From assembly GCF_030408415.1 (NCBI RefSeq), contig NZ_CP046976.1:1178001-1242000 (forward strand): a stretch of DNA of 64,000 nucleotides. The letters run 5' to 3'. The notes beneath the pieces are model-generated. The model worked only from the letters and a program-made list of their open reading frames with translations, did not search any database and was not told where the DNA came from. Positions 61,550 to 64,000 of this stretch are shown piece after piece. The DNA comes from Corynebacterium appendicis CIP 107643 (GTDB lineage Bacteria > Actinomycetota > Actinomycetes > Mycobacteriales > Mycobacteriaceae). Position 1 is the stretch's first letter. Each line of letters begins with the position of its first letter. The translations under genes and the position numbers were made by a program.

Positions 61550-62061
61550 GGAGGTTTTCCTCTCACCGCACACTTCATAAACAGCTCGCGCCTGGACATA
61601 GGAATGCCCGGGAGACGAGCCGTGAATAAGCCAGGTGTCAAGGCTGGCGTGCGGACGATTGAACGATCACGGATGTGAACCCGTGGACTCACGCGCAGCA
61701 GCGTCCGCGCGAACATAACGCTGCGATCCTTGGCGTGCTTCCCCACATGCCCGAACCATGCGACTGTTACGTCTGCGCCTAGTTGTTGCGGCTATCAGCC
61801 CACGAGCTGACATGGAAACCATAGGTCACATAACAAGTCTGTTGCACACGCTTTACCAATTTTCACACGCGTCAAGTGAAATCACATGACTGTGAGGTTT
61901 GCACTTACTGGGCTTTTAGGGCGGGAGTATCTAACTGTGACTTACGGCACACTGATGGGATCGCCTATCACGTTTCGGTCACAATGCTCCCCCGACACGC
62001 CGTTTCCCACTTGACGACGCGCCAAATTCCCGCCCATTCGTCAACCATTGAGGGTTGACGA
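61550..62061 (-). promoter_or_regulatory. long NlpC/P60 upstream region, candidate riboswitch leader
   Basis: 512 bp without a supportable gene. The A+T content is higher than around it, and it holds GTAACA on the minus strand (plus TGTTAC at 61765-61770). In C. glutamicum a c-di-AMP (ydaO-type) riboswitch controls the NlpC/P60 gene at this locus. I could not align the ydaO consensus convincingly by eye, so this is suggested by synteny and length only. Confidence 0.35.
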
Positions 62062-62571
62062 TCAGCTATCGCGCGTCGCCGCCAGAAATGACGTTGCTGC
62101 AGCGATCGCGACGAGCGCCGAGAACATTACGGTGACGAGCACCCACGGGACGGCGAAACCGCCGGCTTCAGCGGAGAAGGCGCGGAGGCCTTCCGCATAG
62201 TCCGGTTCACCGATCAGCGCGTACTGCCCTTTTTCCACCTGCGCGCGGGAGAGACTATCGCTGACGGCCGCGGTGGAGGCCGGGGTGCGGACAATCACCG
62301 TGTCGAAAGCGGCATCCGCATCCGTCACGTTCTTCAGGTCCTGGGCGAGATCCCGCAACTGTCCGGCGGGCTGTCCCGTCTGTTCGAGGACGACGACACC
62401 GACACGTCCGGCGGGGCCGGCGGCGCCAGCCTCCCCCGCCCGGATATCGGAAAGGGCGCTCAGCACGTCCGCCTGGAGCGCGTCGTTGACGGGATTGTCG
62501 GTGCCGAAGGCTACGGCATCGTCGATAAGCTGTGCTCTCAAGCTGTCGAAATCGGGCGCGCTGGGATCCAT
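62062..62571 (-). CDS. single-pass membrane protein (Rv1476-like)
   Basis: The product is 169 aa. A soluble N-terminal domain (about 1-135: DFDSLRAQLIDDAVAFGTDNP, GRVGVVVLEQTGQPAGQLRDLAQDLKNVT, AAFDTVIVRTPASTAAVSDSLSRAQVEKGQY) resembles a small alpha/beta domain like TPM/Rv1476. One C-terminal helix is VPWVLVTVMFSALVAIAAATSFL. The same gene lies between acn and ripA in mycobacteria. TACGAT (62580-62585) lies 8 nt before the ATG. Confidence 0.75.
   Translation of the reverse strand: MDPSAPDFDSLRAQLIDDAVAFGTDNPVNDALQADVLSALSDIRAGEAGAAGPAGRVGVVVLEQTGQPAGQLRDLAQDLKNVTDADAAFDTVIVRTPASTAAVSDSLSRAQVEKGQYALIGEPDYAEGLRAFSAEAGGFAVPWVLVTVMFSALVAIAAATSFLAATRDS
62520..62530 (+). repeat. iterated 11-mer CGTCGATAAGC, copy 20
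   Basis: Exact copy near the 5' end of the Rv1476-like gene. It is read Leu-Ile-Asp on the coding strand. Confidence 0.85.
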
Positions 62572-62659
62572 GATGTCCGATCGTATCGGGCCGCCGATAG
62601 AGTGCCGGGTGGGCGCGCCGAGGGTAGGCGGGGTAGCTGAAAGTCTTAGATAATTGATT

Positions 62660-62741
62660 GTGTGTGACCAAATACCACCCAACCAACGTGTGTGGCCTAA
62701 CATTGACGTGTAGGGACCCTGATGGGTCACACACCTAGATT
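62660..62741 (+). promoter_or_regulatory. acn promoter with three GTGTGTGRCC elements
   Basis: GTGTGTGACC (62660-62669) and GTGTGTGGCC (62688-62697) are direct copies 28 bp apart. GGTCACACAC (62725-62734) is the inverted form, lying just before TAGATT (62736-62741), a plausible -10. This suggests a repressor or activator array for acn. In C. glutamicum acn is controlled by AcnR, RipA, RamA and others; which one binds here is not evident. Confidence 0.5.
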
Positions 62742-62773
62742 TTCAGTTTTTGACAACGAGAAACGGAGCTCAC

Positions 62774-64000
62774 GTGTCTGAAAGCAAGAACTCCTTCAAC
62801 GCGAAGAAGACGCTCGAGGTCGGCGGAAAGTCCTACGACTACTACGCCCTCGACGCCGTCGAAGGCATGGAGAAACTGCCCTACTCCCTGAAGGTGCTCG
62901 GTGAGAACCTTCTGCGCACCGAAGACGGCAAGAACGTCACCGAGGAACATATTAAGGCCATTGCCAACTGGGATCCGGCCGCGGAGCCGTCCGTGGAAAT
63001 CCAGTTCACCCCGGCACGCGTCCTCATGCAGGACTTCACCGGCGTTCCCTGTGTGGTCGACCTTGCCACCATGCGTGAGGCAGTCTCCTCCCTCGGCGGC
63101 AACCCGGACCAGGTCAACCCGCTGAACCCGGCCGAGATGGTCATCGACCACTCCGTCATCATCGAGGCGTTCGGCTCCGAGAGCGCTCTGGATAAGAACG
63201 TTGAGATCGAGTACGAGCGCAATGAGGAGCGCTACCAGTTCCTGCGCTGGGGTGCGGAGAACTTCTCCAACTTCCGCGTTGTCCCGCCGGGAACCGGCAT
63301 TGTCCACCAGGTCAACATCGAGTACCTGTCCCGCGTCGTCTTCGACAACGACGGCGTTGCCTACCCGGACACCTGCATCGGCACCGACTCCCACACCACC
63401 ATGGAAAACGGCCTGGGCATCCTGGGCTGGGGTGTCGGCGGCATCGAGGCTGAGGCGGCAATGCTCGGCCAGCCGGTCTCCATGCTCATCCCGCGCGTCG
63501 TCGGCTTCAAGCTGACCGGCGAGATCCCGGTCGGCGTTACGGCTACCGACGTCGTGCTGACCGTCACCGAGATGCTCCGCGAGCACGGTGTGGTCCAGAA
63601 GTTCGTCGAGTTCTACGGCGACGGCGTCAAGGAGATCCCGCTGGCGAACCGTGCCACCATCGGCAACATGTCTCCGGAGTTCGGCTCCACCTGCGCGATC
63701 TTCCCGATCGACGAGGAGACCATCAACTACCTTCACCTCACCGGCCGCGACCAGGAGACTATCGACCGCGTCGAGGCGTACGCCAAGGCTCAGGGCATGT
63801 GGCTCGAGCAGGGTGCTGAGGAAGCTAAGTACTCCGAGTACCTCGAGCTCGACCTGTCCACCGTCAAGCCGTCCATCGCGGGCCCGAAGCGCCCGCAGGA
63901 CCGCATCCTGCTGGAGGAGTCCAAGGACACCTTCCGCAAGCAGCTGCCGGACTACAACACCGCTGGCGAGGGTGCCGCTGAGCCGGTCCGCGCCGAGAAG
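62774..64000 (+). CDS. acn: aconitate hydratase, partial (5' part)
   Basis: The first 409 codons are present; the gene runs past the window. [29 protein letters not shown] is the AcnA-type start, with [22 protein letters not shown] and the signature [34 protein letters not shown]. It interconverts citrate and isocitrate with a [4Fe-4S] cluster. Most cluster cysteines lie further on; STCAIFP is visible near residue 306. GTG start with GGAG 6 nt upstream. Confidence 0.95.
   Translation, partial: MSESKNSFNAKKTLEVGGKSYDYYALDAVEGMEKLPYSLKVLGENLLRTEDGKNVTEEHIKAIANWDPAAEPSVEIQFTPARVLMQDFTGVPCVVDLATMREAVSSLGGNPDQVNPLNPAEMVIDHSVIIEAFGSESALDKNVEIEYERNEERYQFLRWGAENFSNFRVVPPGTGIVHQVNIEYLSRVVFDNDGVAYPDTCIGTDSHTTMENGLGILGWGVGGIEAEAAMLGQPVSMLIPRVVGFKLTGEIPVGVTATDVVLTVTEMLREHGVVQKFVEFYGDGVKEIPLANRATIGNMSPEFGSTCAIFPIDEETINYLHLTGRDQETIDRVEAYAKAQGMWLEQGAEEAKYSEYLELDLSTVKPSIAGPKRPQDRILLEESKDTFRKQLPDYNTAGEGAAEPVRAEK

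Noticed and set aside
60329..61678. 449-aa open frame opposite the NlpC/P60 gene
   Set aside because: Low-complexity mirror of the acidic linker and coiled coil; no start signal or motif.
61550..62061. definite ydaO c-di-AMP riboswitch
   Set aside because: I could not place the conserved ydaO core by eye on the minus strand, so it is kept only as a candidate.
3589..62530. CGTCGATAAGC as a FtsK-orienting (KOPS-like) sequence
   Set aside because: Such sequences are strongly polarised along a replichore, while here the orientation is 10 to 10.
3589..62530. TTATCGAC inside the 11-mer read as a DnaA box
   Set aside because: DnaA boxes are TTATCCACA; the conserved G and the flanking GC and CG bases differ, and two true boxes occur separately at 49308 and 49335.

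Overview
The window is chromosomal DNA from a high-GC Corynebacterium. The evidence is gene order and content: the odhI-ftsR-BFN-MerR block, ndh next to a ufaA-like gene, ppm1-lnt, tatAC-pafBC-pafA-pup-dop and ARC without proteasome genes, aspA-hisG-hisE, mshC-uppP-pyrD and hemH-NlpC/P60-acn. All of these match the C. glutamicum order as I remember it. Both window edges cut genes: odhI at the left and acn at the right. I see no phage, IS element or CRISPR array.

Layout. 1-2.3 kb (+): odhI tail and two MerR-family regulators (ftsR and a second one with a dyad operator) around a bifunctional-nuclease-domain gene. 2.3-10.1 kb (-): a membrane VWA protein, a conserved protein often labelled 3-methyladenine glycosylase, two CNNM/CorC-type proteins, a DEAD-box helicase and gnd. 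10.2-16.7 kb: a thioesterase, corA, a small membrane protein, ndh divergent from a ufaA-like methyltransferase, a YceI protein, a zinc-finger-like protein and rbpA. 16.7-20.6 kb (-): ppm1, lnt, fxsA and a DprE2-like reductase, an envelope cluster. 20.6-25.1 kb: an M24 peptidase, a trypsin-like protease without a signal peptide, and a Ski2-type helicase. 25.1-38.7 kb: tatAC, pafBC and the pupylation genes (pafA, pup, dop, ARC, trmI). Between dop and ARC sits an apparent insertion with a MazEF-like toxin-antitoxin pair, pdxS and pdxR without pdxT, and a headless gene remnant. 38.7-48 kb: M18 peptidase, RecB-like nuclease, fhs, a Dcu transporter and aspA, hisGE, a HAD phosphatase and mshC. 48-57 kb: an HNH/DUF222 protein, uppP, a lipoprotein, pyrD, a PEBP-family protein, tRNA-Leu(GAG), a frameshifted membrane gene, a DedA/TVP38-like protein, and an SPFH-NfeD pair. 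57-64 kb: two conserved proteins, ferrochelatase, a secreted NlpC/P60 peptidase with a long leader, an Rv1476-like membrane protein and acn.

The most unusual signal is not a gene. The 11-mer CGTCGATAAGC occurs 20 times exactly (10 on each strand) in 64 kb, where about 0.03 would be expected by chance. It lies in all three reading frames, in intergenic DNA and across a stop codon. It looks like a genome-wide iterated word, comparable to an uptake signal, a DNA-modification site or a chromosome-organising site.

About 25 genes have a TANNNT -10 box ending 6-8 nt before the start codon, which is the signature of leaderless transcripts. At three junctions the upstream gene's TAG or TAA stop is itself the first three bases of the next gene's -10 box. 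I used these boxes to choose many of the starts below.
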